Assembly (NCBI GenBank): GCA_035582835.1
Contig: JAYKAV010000300.1
Span: 1,753,054-1,817,053, forward strand
Length of the DNA: 64,000 nucleotides
Direction of reading: 5' to 3'
DNA from: Phoebastria nigripes
Taxonomy: Eukaryota > Chordata > Aves > Procellariiformes > Diomedeidae
Both the position numbers and the translations under genes were made by a program. The notes under the pieces were generated by a model that made no database searches, was not told the DNA's origin, and saw nothing but the letters and a program-made list of their open reading frames with translations. Shown here one piece after another: positions 23,900 through 35,373 of this stretch; position 1 is the first letter of the stretch; every line of letters starts with the position of its first letter.

Positions 23900-26800
23900 T
23901 CCTGTGGGGAACCCATGCTCAGCCTCACTCCAGCCAGGGCTGAGAAGGGGGAATGGCAGCCACCTGCCTCGGTGGGGCTGCGAGGGGAGCACCCTGGCTC
24001 TGGGAGGTGACCTGCTTCAGCTCTACTAGGCTGGAATGGAAACCCTCCCTGGATCCTGCAGCCCACTGGCTCTGGCTTCTCTTAACAACTATTAAATCAT
24101 GTCTGCCAAAATTTGCAGCTCACAACTGAGGTCACATTTTACGCCAACTAGGGGCTTTACAATGTGACTCCAAGGCGTGTCAAAGATGTCCGAGAGTAGG
24201 CGTTGCTGTCTGTGTAGATACAGTCTAAGTTTACTCACTTAGCAGACATAGGGTCCAGCATCTGGGATCTAGCTCACCAGTAATACCAGGTGAATGCCCA
24301 GAGACGCTAGTGTTCCCTGCAGAAATAAAAACTAGCCAAGGCTAAAGTCCTGAGGAGACACATCCCTCAGTCATACTGTATTCATGGAAAGACGATTAAT
24401 TTAGGTATATAAACTATTTCACTCGCCTCACATACTTTTNTTACCCACTTAAGAAATGATCCCCAAATCCTAATTTTACTTCTGCAAGTATGGCTGATTC
24501 TTTTCAGTCTCTTTATCTCTAGATGTCTGATAACTACCCCTTTCCTCCACAACCTCCTCTTCACGGAGTGGAGCCTGAAAATACAAACATCATCTGTTTC
24601 CAAATACCGGTCCCTGTGATCAGGCTGGGAACATCTTTGGTGTTGAATGGCAGATTGCCATTCATGCTTATTATATTGCAGTGAAATGTCTTGAGGGTGA
24701 TTATGGAAACTAGGAAACCATTTCCTCATAAAACTGCTTGGAGCCATTGCTGGAGGCATAGTGTATTCTCCTGAATCTATTAATGAAATTGAACACACCA
24801 TGTATAAAATAATCTGGCAAGGAGAAGCACAGCCAATTTACAGGGGAAATGATTCATGCTGTTCTTAAACTTTAATTAAGCTTCAAACAAAATATCTAGG
24901 GACATGATGGATTCTCCATTTCCTCATTGCTTGAAGGGGTTAATCTCAGACCTGTCTGCAAAGTGTGCTGCAGTTCAAATGAAAGCTCTGGACTTGTGAC
25001 AGGGATAGGTGCACGAAACAGTGTTATCCAGAGGGTAACATTAGATAGAGAAATGTTTCTTTCTTCTTTAACCTGGTGCAAATCCATGCATTTCACTGAA
25101 CTGGAGTGATTTTATTTTGATAATTTGCATTTTGAAGATTGGTCCAATTACCTCCACCATTAATGAATGTATTTACATTTCTGACAGCTCAGTCAATAAA
25201 GCTAGGATGTATAACATAATGCAGCCACGACTTTACATAGCATTTTCACTCTTAAATCATTGGGTTTGGTGGTGCTTGGATATAATGAAGTAGAATTTAA
25301 TATCCACCCACAGCAGGAAGAAACTTCNTATTTTTATATCTATACAGCTGCAAGGATATGACACCCCCATCCTTTAATTCTGTTATCTTAACAGCCAAAT
25401 AGGAAAGCCTCTAGGAATAGTAATCCTGTAAGCTTATGGTAGTAAAGTGCTACTTCTCATATTACAGCTATACTACCCTCTCTTGATATTTTTATCCATT
25501 CAGTTGCTGAAGAATCTTGCTGCTCTACCACACATTTTCCAAGAACCACTCCTGATTTCCAAGAGATCTGGATCAATAGTAATCTGTTGGTATTACCAAA
25601 ACGCTCTACCCAGCACAGGACTCTTAACGTGTGAGTGGGTGAGGTAGGTGTCCTGACAACAGACCACAGGTCTCCTTTTACACTGACTAAGGGAATAGAG
25701 AAGTTACCATTGACATCAGTGAGAGAAGATGCTAAGAGCGTGGTTATACAATCTCGTCAGAGACTGTTGCTATGAGCGATAGGCCATAATTTTGGAAACT
25801 TGTGGTAAACTGCACAAGGCATCTTTAAGGTTTTGGTGCTGCAAAAATGGGGTCCTTTTTTTAAGAGAAGAGGAAGAGCTAAGAACATAAATCACTTTCT
25901 TCTCCTGTCCCTTGTGTTTCTCCGGCTCCCTAGGTTCATAAGGATGTCTATGTAACAGTATTTTTTCCAACCAATTTTATGATTAAAGCCTTAGAAATGA
26001 TTTCCTGCAGATATGGGAGGTATTCACCGCAGCATACTCATGTGGGAGAAGCAAGACCCTTTTTGAGAATACCCAAGCCAGCTCTTGCTCTCTCTCACTG
26101 CTTTGCTGGGTTGCTTTTCAGTTCAGAGGTGAAGCCTCCACTCCATGGCCCTTCAACCCGGACATCACATCGACATCCGCAACACAGTGGCACTGTGTGG
26201 GGAAAGTGTGACAGTGCCAGGTAACTATGGGGTAGAGGTATGTGGCGTACAGAATAATTCTTGTAGCTCCTGGCTAATGTGCCTGTACACACAATGATAA
26301 CTGGAGACACAAGCCTGCCTCTCCGTCAGCTGATGGACTGACCTTGTCTCTCTGTTTGAACCTGTCTTCGAAATCTCTGACCGAACAGGGAGCTTCCTCT
26401 GGCTGCGGATGCTGCCCTCCTCTGAGCTCCTTCAGACCCCTCGTGCCGGCTCCATTCTGTTGATCACGATCTGCTTCCTCCGTGGTAAACAACTTTCAAA
26501 AATAATCATCAGTTAAACCTTGTTAATGAAAGGGAAGAGGAGGACTCTGAGGATAACTAATCTATCAACACATTGCTTACTGGTTCCCAGCTGCTAGGCT
26601 GCACTCAAGTTTTCACCCAACAGCTAAACCAACCAAATTCACATCCACAGCTGCATCTAAGTAATTTGTTTCATAGGTAGAAACACTGTGTGTCAGGTGG
26701 GGAAGGAGAGAAAAAATTATCTTTTTCCCCTGCCAGAGAGTTTGGGAGGAACAAGAGGAGAGTTCTTACCTGAGAAACCTCTTGCTGTTTTAAATAATTA

Positions 26801-28640
26801 AAGCCCTTCTTTTCCCATAAAGGTTTACCTCCTCACCTTTCATGTGTGCCTGGGACAGAGAACCCCCCTGCGCTCTGCAGCAGGTAATTATGGAGCCGTG
26901 CTCAGCAAAAGTTCTGAGGAGTGGCAATCAGATGGGAACAAGAAATGATTACAAATGACAGTGTAGGCTAAGTGCAGTAGTGATGAGAAGTCTTTAGAAA
27001 TCCAAAACAATAAAAGTGATTACTCAGTAAACATATGTGACACAATTAATTAGTAATCATTATGTCTATTTTACTTGCCTGCACTGGTCTTCTAGACCTA
27101 AATACTTTGTTTCATTTTAAATATTTCATTTACTTGTGTGACTTGACACAATTTTCTTCTGCTGATGTGCTTTCTTATCATATCATTGCAGAGAACTACC
27201 TTCACTCTCCTCTGTCCTCTTTCCCTCCTGCTTGCTTTTGCATAATTTTAAGGACATACTTGCTGTTTCTACTCAGAGCAGTTCTTCAATGTATTCAGAC
27301 CATGTTTGACTCCATGAAGAGTTTCTTTTGCCTCTGTGATTTCAGAGAGCCTGAACTTGTAGCAGAATATCATATATATATATATATGTAAAAATTAAGA
27401 TGGGAAACTGTAGGGAAAAAGCTCTTTGAACTGTCATGCTAATGTAATGTTATTTTTAAAGCACATTTGGAGACCTGGCACTCATGATTTTAATGCATTA
27501 GCTTTGCATTTGCTGATCTGGCCTTGGAAGCAGAGGCGTGGGTGGAAGTTGGTGTACATTTGGTGTCACAGCAGTTTTGTTCTGGAGTCTGCAGATCTAC
27601 AAGCCAGATATAGAGCTGACTCCAGGACTACAAGCTCAGATGAGAAGGGTGATGTTGCTTCCAGCTCCCATTGTCAGCTGCCTGATTCAAAAGAGCTGCC
27701 AGGTTCAGCTGAAATCGTGTTCAAAGGTGCGTGCAAACCTGTAGTGGGTGTAAACCAAGGTAGCCTTTAGTTGACAACATCTGCCACACAATCAGTAAGA
27801 GTAATGGGAAAGGAGTTAAGCACAGGTCAAAGAGTATTATCGTGATGCCCTTTGAGCATATTCTCAGCTACAAAGAGGGCATGGAGGTGCATGTCTGTGC
27901 TTCCTCTCTGTGCATGTCAAAGTTAGATCACATTGCCAGTTGTTGTAATTCCTCTTCTTGGTCCCAAGGAGGGAGGAGAACCTCCGAACCTGAAGAGTAA
28001 GGAGAGCGGATGTATGGCCCTTCCCCAGATGGAGACTGCCTTGGAAAAGCAAAAGTCTTAAGAACAATGGAGTTCTACACCTTTTTGGGTTCCTTGTTTC
28101 CTGATACTGCCACCAAGGCCAGGCTGTTGAAACCAGCTGACAACCCAAGGATGAGAACTACACAGATTTGGTTGTGCCTCTGAGAACAGTGATTGCCCTG
28201 TGAGTTACTCAGGAGTCCCGTGAAATGTTCCCAGAGCTGTCACAGAAGTAATTATAGTAAAATCATTCATGCTGAAGACTATAAGGGTTTTCCTTTCATT
28301 ATTGTCATTTTATGTTGTTTGTTCAAGTGTTGATTTTGGGTGTCTCCCTTTTAACATTCACTTGGCAACACTTGTTTACTTAATGTTCAATTACAAAATT
28401 TTTAGTGTTCCAGGTACACAATTTGAAAAGGAGTAAGGTGGCTAAAGATGTGGACAGACTGTGAAATTTCTAAGTTTCAAGAGAAGTCATGTGCCTGGGC
28501 CCTACTGTGAATTACCCTAGGTGTCTCATTGACTTCAAAACTGAGGCTTTGTGAGAGCTAACCTTCAAGGGCAAAAGTTAGGTGTCCTTGGAAAGTTTAT
28601 TTGGAATTTTTAATTTGGGGACAATAATTTTCAATGATTG
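23900..28640. other. Non-coding DNA with possible regulatory blocks and an (AT)n tract
   Basis: No gene could be supported; the longest frame is 139 codons on the minus strand at 24382-24801 and resembles no family. Two blocks have regulatory-like texture. At 25105-25200 there are GATAATTTGCAT (octamer), GATTGGTCCAATTACC and CCATTAATGAATG. At 26885-27060 there are GGTAATTATGG, AAATGATTACAAATGAC and 'ACAATTAATTAGTAATCATT'. A short (AT)n run sits at 27371-27387. Around 25690-25735 and 28520-28590 there are faint traces of old amniote repeats. Unresolved bases lie at 24440 and 25328. Confidence 0.5.
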
Positions 28641-29060
28641 GGGACAATGAGAGAGCTGGGACTGTTTAGCCTAGAGAAGAGAAATCTCAGGGTGGATCTT
28701 ATTAATGTATGTAAATACCTGAAGAGAGGGTGCAAAGAGGAGCCAGGTTCTTTCCAGTGGTGCCAAGTGACAGAACCAGAGGCAATGGACACAAACTGAA
28801 ACACAGGAGGTTCCCTCTGAACATCCGGAAATACTTTTTTACTGTGAAGGTGACTAAGGACTGGCACAGGTAGCCCAGAGAGATTGTGGAGTCTCCATCC
28901 TTGGAGATATTTTGAATATCCAGCTTTTGAAGCTGTCTGGACATGGTCCTGGGCAACATGCTATAGGTGGTCCTGCTTGAGCAGGGGGGTTGGACCAGAT
29001 GATCTCCAGAGGTCCCTTCCAACCTCAACCATTCTGTCATTGTGTGGTTCTGTTATGCTG
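28641..29060 (+). mobile_element. CR1 LINE 3' end, moderately diverged
   Basis: A 5'-truncated CR1 in plus orientation. It begins near 'GAGAGCTGGGACTGTTTAGC' and runs through 'TACCTGAAGAGAGGGTGCAA', 'GAACATCCGGAAATACTTTT' and 'GTGGAGTCTCCATCCTTGGA'. It then has 'CTGGACATGGTCCTGGGCAA', 'CCTGCTTGAGCAGGGGGGTT', 'GGACCAGATGATCTCCAGAG' and 'GTCCCTTCCAACCTCAACC'. It ends in ATTCTGTC ATTGTGTG GTTCTGTT, which are mutated terminal 8-bp units. It belongs to the subfamily with the 'GACCTCCAGAGGTCC' block, different from the copy at 19075. No full frame remains. The minus-strand frame 28702-29040 is only the antisense of this element. Confidence 0.93.
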
Positions 29061-29098
29061 TTATCACACTTACAGGTCACTTACATGGGAACTTTATT

Positions 29099-29134
29099 AT
29101 TCAGCTAGTTATTCAGCTAGTCATTCAACTAGTC
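29099..29134. repeat. Three-copy 12-bp tandem repeat downstream of CR1
   Basis: The units ATTCAGCTAGTT (29099-29110), ATTCAGCTAGTC (29111-29122) and ATTCAACTAGTC (29123-29134) lie head to tail. They start about 40 bases after the CR1 3' terminus and do not match its 8-bp end repeat, so they probably arose independently by slippage. Confidence 0.9.
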
Positions 29135-31400
29135 GTCCTGGAGAGCTACAATACTGCTTTTACCAATTATTCATAGATCTATATCTAGTTCTATTATCTG
29201 TTTCAGTTTGAAACCATTCATATTTCAGTGGCTTTCCATTAATTTAAAAGAATTTTGGCTCTTTGTCTCTAGTAATTCCTGATCCTCCATGTAGCCTGAA
29301 AAAACAACCCAGTTTCTGCAACAATGCAATAGAAAACTAGAAGTCGATAGCACTCACATTGTCCCCAACAGGTGTAGTTTGTAAACCATTAAAACATCTT
29401 GTCTTTTTCAGAGATGCGGGACAAATTTAGCTTGCAGTTGTAAGAGTAAATCTCCTTTCTGTCAGCCTTGTTATATGGTAATTTGTTTTATTTTGCCATA
29501 TAAATTCTAGGGTGTTGTATTAGTAAATATAATTTGGCCTTTCCTTTTCTTAGATGTTACATTTTTGGGGGCAATGGGTCAGGAGGAAGACTTCAGCGAA
29601 GACATTCCCAATTCCAGGGTACTGTGTATTTTCCCACATTGAGTTAATCCAGGTGGGTTCACAGCTGGAACCATGAGCACTGAGGATGGTGAGGGACTCA
29701 GCAAGGCAAGGAGCTGAGGGACCTAAACTCCGCACCAACCTATCCTGGAGAGAGACAAAAATGGGGCAGACCAGCAGAACCAAAAATACAACAGATTAAA
29801 AAATTCCCTGACCACTAGGCATAGTCTGTCCATGTAGGTAGCAAGTCAGAAAAGAAATGGTGCTGGACCAATAGTTTGTGCTGTTTGTTACTGTGTGCAA
29901 TGATTTCATATGGTGCTTTTACACACAAAGGACTGTATTTAGTGTTTTAACCCCATGCAACAGCACAACATATCTGTTCATTTCTTGCAATAGTGGAATT
30001 ACCATGCTACAGACTGCCTAGTGCTCTGCCTCGACTGCCATCAGTCCTACCTGCTCCAAAGGGAAATGTCTGAAGTCACACAGAGCATCATAATGAGAAG
30101 AACAACTCACATCACCTATTTCTTACCCACAGCCTTCAGGCAGTAGTATTTCTGTGTCCAGAAACCTTGAGGGCAAGCACCCCACAGCAACCTTGAGTTA
30201 AGAGAGTTGTCTGGCATTTTTTGTGTTAAACAGCCTTATCAGGAAGAGGGCTGCACTGTCTGAAAGAGGTATGTGTTCTGGACTGCAGCTGCTGATGGGT
30301 AGCATTGTCAGGAATTTAAAAAGGGTGAGGTAAATAGTTCTTTAGTACAGATGCTTGTCAGGGAATTAAGTGAATTAAGCAAGCACACACGCACACAGAT
30401 TGAGGAGCGGATCTGGAGACCCTTTTTTTATGGAGGGCTACCTTTGTATCACACCGTAATTCACCCTCTGGCTCTGACTGCAGTGTAAATGAGTAGCAGC
30501 CACGATCATAACTGCCCTCTGAGCCAGAGGCGCGGGGGCAGAGTGCAAGCTGTCCTGCATTTCCACAGCTGTTTTTACTGGATGGATTTAGAGATACTTT
30601 CGGCTGTTGCACCAAAGGAGGGCGGGAAGAAGGATGGAGTNTCCCATGGCCTCTGCTCTTCCCTCCCCCATCTCCTTCTGTTCTTCATAAAGATGAGTGG
30701 ATGGCTATACAATTTAGGAGAGGAACTGAGCAGACAGTCAGCTCTTGCGCCCATAAATAATACACCGATTAATATGTATAGCTTCAGTCGATAACCCTGA
30801 AGTGTGTTTAAGGCGAGGAACAGGGCAGAAAGGAGGGTGTTTGGTGTCTTGCAGTGCCGTGCAACAAAACGCTTACGCTTCCTCGTGACCTTGGCAAGAG
30901 ATTTCTGGCTTTGGCTTCAGCAGAAACAGGATGTCACTTTAAAAGTAGAAATATCTTCCTTCAAGTAGAATAAGGTTTCAAGCTCCAGCACTTGGTAGAA
31001 GGCCCTTTACCTGCTGTTCCCATTTCTTCCCAGTGGTATGAGAAGGAAAAAAGGGTAATTAAACTTACCATCATTGCTTTTTCTCTAATAAAGGAGAAGG
31101 CAAAAAGCCTCATGGATTCAAAAGTGCTTTCCTGCTTGCTTTAAAAATAGATCTTGGCACATTAACCTCACTTTAATTATAAATTTTACCTAGTTGGAGG
31201 GAAACTGAGGGAAAGATACCTGTAGATTATCCCTGGATAAATATATTTAATCTGCTTTTTTTAGAGGATGAAGAACAACAATGAAAAGATGATCATATTT
31301 CCCTGGCAGCTCCATAACCTACTTTTTTGAAGCAGTTGCTTCAAGGGACTAGGACTATCACTGGTGCAGTCAAACTGAAATCCATACGAAGGATCTGCTG
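29135..31400. other. Non-coding DNA, nothing recognised
   Basis: Short frames only. The 30340-30640 part has somewhat more CpG than its neighbours, without reaching island quality by eye. An unresolved base lies at 30641. No transposon was recognised. Confidence 0.55.
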
Positions 31401-31539
31401 TCTCTCCCTCTTTCTTTCCTTTCTCTCTCTATCTCTCCTTCCCTTTTCTCCATCCCTTCCTCTCTCCTTCCCTCCCTTTGCTTCTCTTTTTATCTCCCCC
31501 CCCCCGCTCTTTGTCTCTCCTTCCTTTCCCTTTCCTCTT
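31401..31539. repeat. Polypyrimidine (CT-rich) tract with a C10 run
   Basis: I count only six purines in 139 bases (31431, 31452, 31480, 31492, 31506, 31513). A run of ten C lies at 31496-31505. Long pyrimidine tracts with mirror-like symmetry can form intramolecular triplexes. The overlapping 72-codon frame starting at 31327 is a product of this low-complexity sequence (Ser/Phe/Leu/Pro-rich) and not a gene. Confidence 0.93.
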
Positions 31540-33059
31540 AGGTGAATAATCCAGTTGGCTGGTAAGAAGCCTCACGGAAGGCTAATTCAAGGATAAAGCA
31601 ACAGCGTTTATATTTATCCGGTGTTTGGTCACAAGAGATTCTCTTTCATTTCATTTGAAATCATAAAACATAGTTAGCTTATACACCATAAATAATGTTA
31701 GCTTTCAAAAATCTATGAGAGAATGGCAGTGTGTCTTTGCTGAGGGCAATTTAAAACCTCTTGTGTGAGCTGATCAAATTAAATAAAGCTTCCGTGCCGC
31801 CAAGGTTCAAAATCTACTGATGTGCCAACATCCATTCTTCAGCTCTGTATTTAGCTTTCCAGGCAGGCAAGGTCAGCCGTGTCTGATTGATCCAGCTTCT
31901 GTCTTGTAGGAAGACCAGACGTTTTTTTCTGTAAGAAAGAGGGTGTTTTCCCCTGTTTTCCTCCCAGAGCAGAGCAGCTGATCTGGTCTCACTCCACCAG
32001 ATGGCAAGCTTTAACCAAGGAAAAAAAAATCACACGTTTTTGCAACTATCCATTTACCTTAGGGGAGAGGGGGAAGCGAGCTTGGCTCATTGGTTACTTT
32101 TGTTGGGTTTTTTTCTTTCTTTCTGTTTTAAAGAAATGTTTTTACTATAACAGGCTCACATCCATCTTCTGGCATGATTTGTAGTGTTTAGAAAAATAAA
32201 TAAATAAAACAACATTTGCTGTCAGCTATTGAGTAACTGACAGGTGTCACAAAAGGAAGTAAAAAATGGGTTAGAATATACAATCCATCCCCAAATCTCT
32301 AAACAAAGGCAGACTCAGTGCTCCTAAACAAACAAGTAAGTATGATGGTTCTGGTCAAAAATGAGATGTTTCCAAGCTGTCAGCGCTGCATAACAGACCC
32401 TGAGTTCTGGTTATCCAAAAATCACATTAACCCCTGCCTTTGACTCTCAGGAAAGGGCCACTCTGCCATGCGTTTCTGCCATCATAATCTGCCTGTAATG
32501 CCTGGACGATGCACAGAGCAGAGGACAACTGCTCTGTCCAACCTACATTATCTCTTCAGTCCTGGGCAGTCTAGAGGGTTTCAGACATCCTGGGAGTTGA
32601 GTTAAAGTCTGCTCATCCTAACTGCTGCATTAAAGTTAAAGGTGCTCATTTTCACTAACATTTCATTTTATGGACTGGCTGTCCCAACTTCATAGGTGAA
32701 GCAGTTGTGGCACCAGGAGGTGGCTTGACTTGCAGAGGTAATCCATGGAGCATTGCAGTGATGTGCAAGGAGCAAGTCTCCCAAATCCGAGCTCAGCAAT
32801 CTGTCACTGGGGATCTGGAGATACCTGCACTGTCTCCAGCAACAGGAAAGAAGTGCTGTGGGGAGGCTGCAGCCATACGGTTAGAAAGCCTTACACGTAA
32901 AAGCCCAGCTGCCAGTTCTTTCACGTCTCTTTTTTTTTGTGTTTTTTCTTAGCATTTCCCTCCTCCTGAGATCACGGGTCCATCCCCATTTGGTAACTGG
33001 GCTCCAGGTGAGTTGCACGGTGGGAGCCTTGGCAGCCCTGGGGGTTGTTGTGCCCATCC
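31540..33059. other. Non-coding DNA, nothing firmly recognised
   Basis: Scattered homeodomain-like and AT-rich words but no gene. Around 32690-32760 the words CATAGGTGAAGCAG and TGGCACCAGGAGGTGGCTTG vaguely resemble the 'GATGAGGAAACTGAGGCAC' core of MIR-type SINEs, too weak to annotate separately. Confidence 0.45.
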
Positions 33060-33185
33060 CTGCAAAGCAGAAAAGTGGTCCAAGGGCAGGAGAGAAATGA
33101 TTGGCTAACATCACGTAACACTTCAAAGGGTAGGGGGGGAATCAAACTTATGTCATCTCACTTGCTGACCTAATGACTGGAGAAA
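33060..33185 (+). repeat. Possible ancient MIR-type SINE 3' part
   Basis: The order of words matches the 3' half of MIR/CORE-SINE-like elements of amniotes: TGGCTAACATCACGTAACAC (for the 'TTGCCCAAGGTCACACAG' region), then GGGGAATCAAACTTATGTCA (for 'GGGATTCGAACCCAGGTC'), then 'CTTGCTGACCTAATGACTGG' (for 'GTGCTCTAACCACTGG'). The match is by eye against a remembered consensus and is heavily diverged. If right, this is an amniote-age relic. Confidence 0.45.
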
Positions 33186-35249
33186 AACATTTTTTCTGTA
33201 GGCTGTGTTTAAGTAAACTGTTACTCTCCCATTATATACATCTTTACGAGTTTGAAAATAGTTTCACCTGTGCCTTTATTCCTGTTTCTTAGCTCTTTCT
33301 AAAGAATAAACTTCTAAAAACTAAATCAATGCCATAGACATTTATAAAATCATGCCAGATGAGCCTGAGGGAAATTTGTGCAACAAACACAGTTGTATGG
33401 CAGATTGTAAGTAGTCAAAACTTGTGAGCCCTGGTTCTGAGACTGAAAAATACATACATACATTTTAGCTATTTTTGCCTTTCCTGGTTCATGTTTTTAA
33501 TTTTTTCTCAGTATCAAGGGATGTTAGAAACCTTTCTTTTTCCAAAAACAGGAACTCATTCTACTATTATCATATGATTGCTAGAACTGAGGCTTTACAA
33601 AAGGCTCAGGAGTGATAATACTATGAAGTTTGAAGAGCTGCAGCAGTGCAGACTGCAGTGAAGTGGAGCAGCTAAGTAATACAGGTGGCAGGCTGTGGGT
33701 GTCTGCCTCTGTAGTCATGCCTTGAGGACTTACATCACACTTAATTTCTCTCAGGGAGAAGACTATGGGCTTTGGAGTTTCGTACTGTGGTTGGAGTTTG
33801 TTTATGTGTTTGGCTTTTTTTTTTTTTTTTCCTTTTGGATAAAGTGCTGCAAAATCCTTCAGTAGCTCTGCCAGAGCTCCAGGCATTTCTGGGGAAGCTG
33901 TGAGTACTCTCTGTGACTCCAGCATACCTGTCTCACATGTTTCTTCTCTCTGGAAATACGCAATATTCCTCCAAAGCCACGCAAGTCTGACCAACACCAT
34001 GACTCATCTCACCTTGCTTTGCTGCAGCTCATCTTACTATCCACGTAGTCTTCTGAATTAAGGGAGCTTTTGAAAGCATCCCCCCAGGGTGACAGCAGCT
34101 GCTGTCAGTGAAGCCAGGCAGGGACTGCTTGGTGCCTCCTAAGGCAATGTGTCCTCTGAGGGACACGGGAGCGCGGTGCCCTACCCAGGCTGTTCGCACC
34201 GGAGCAGTACTGTGCCAGCTTGGTATGCTTATCCCTGTAAGGACAGCGAAGTTAATTTTACCCTGAGCCTCACTTCTCTGCTGATACTGAGAAATGCTAC
34301 TGCGGTGGTATAGAGAGTTGTGGGAAGATTTTTTCTTTCTGCTCTTGCTGTGGGCTTTGGCTCTGTGAATTTTGCTTTGGTTTACCCAGTGCGAGTTAAT
34401 TTAGAGATCACTTGGTCTTGTGGCAGAACACAAGGGATCAGACCAATCTGCTGATTTTGACACACCACCACTAAACCCAGGTTTGCCCAGGTAGAGAAGT
34501 ATTTTTTCTTCATTTCATTGCNTCCAGTAAATTTTCATACTGTAATGAAGCGGAAGCCCACAAAAACCTTGGATGTATTAGTGTCTTTTAACCCATTTTA
34601 CTTAGTTTTAATTTTACTATTGGTCTTATATGTGAAACTCTGCTGAGTCTGAATTTCTCCTTTTGGTTTATAACTCAATTGTTGATGCACAAAGCAAAGT
34701 AAAATCTGATCCCTTTTCCATATTCATGATGGCTCTGCAGTACTGACAAAATTAAACCATAATAAACCAAAGCAAATCAAACTTCTTTTTGCTGCTAAGA
34801 AAGTTCTGTAATAAAATTCCAACTAAAGGTGAAGGATTTCACATCCACATCATAACTTTTCAAGGGTAGGAATGGATTTTGAAGTCATGCATCTCAGTAA
34901 AAAAAATACTTTCAGTTCCTCTCTGAACATTGCTTTACTCAATGGCATTTTGCAGTCTGTAGGGTTTGTTTAAGCACTAATCTATCAAACATGGAGAGAG
35001 CTGAGATCACTGATGTAAGTCATTTGTGCAGAGGAGACAACCCTTCTACCTTAAATAAATCTGAGCTTGCATTGAAAGAACTGTTTGCATCAGAAGTGCC
35101 GGGCTGGCAGAAGGTTGAAGCCAGATGTGCTGTTTGGTTTCAGACGTAAGGAAACCGTCAGGCNTACAAAGATGTATCCAAAGATGTATCTGCATCAGGC
35201 TCAGGAAGATTCCAGCACTGCAAATAGAGGTGTGGTTGAGTTTTTGAGG
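33186..35249. other. Non-coding DNA with a T16 tract
   Basis: T16 at 33815-33830 gives the Lys-rich stretch of a spurious minus-strand frame at 33581-34000. A mildly GC-rich patch lies at 34080-34210. A perfect tandem duplication of CAAAGATGTATC lies at 35167-35178 and 35179-35190, just upstream of the old CR1 end. Unresolved bases lie at 34522 and 35164. Confidence 0.5.
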
Positions 35250-35373
35250 AGACTGCTAGGGGTACTTGCCTTGTCCTCACTCTTCTCTGGGCTTCAGCTT
35301 GCAGCCGTGGTGGAGGCAGGATCCTGAACTAGATAAACCTTCAGTCTGAAATATATGGCTGCTCTCATGTTAT
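35250..35373 (+). mobile_element. Ancient CR1/L3-type LINE 3' end
   Basis: The sequence follows the 3' terminus of the old amniote CR1/L3-type elements. It has 'GGGGTACTTGCCTTGTCCTC', 'TCTGGGCTTCAGCTTGCAGC', 'GAGGCAGGATCCTGAACTAG' and 'ATAAACCTTCAGTCTGAAAT', ending 'ATATGGCTGCTCTCATGTT'. The consensus as I remember it reads 'GACAGGATACTGGGCTAGAT', 'GGACCTTTGGTCTGACCCAG' and 'TATGGCTGTTCTTATGTT'. Order and spacing are kept, with divergence much higher than in the two younger CR1 copies. Upstream coding sequence cannot be recognised, though the element may start before 35250. Confidence 0.7.

Noticed and set aside
31327..31545. 72-codon frame
   Set aside because: Produced by the polypyrimidine tract (Ser/Leu/Phe/Pro only).
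33815..33830. T16 read as the poly-A tail of a minus-strand retrocopy
   Set aside because: No gene-like or SINE-like sequence adjoins it in the required orientation, and no target-site duplication was seen.
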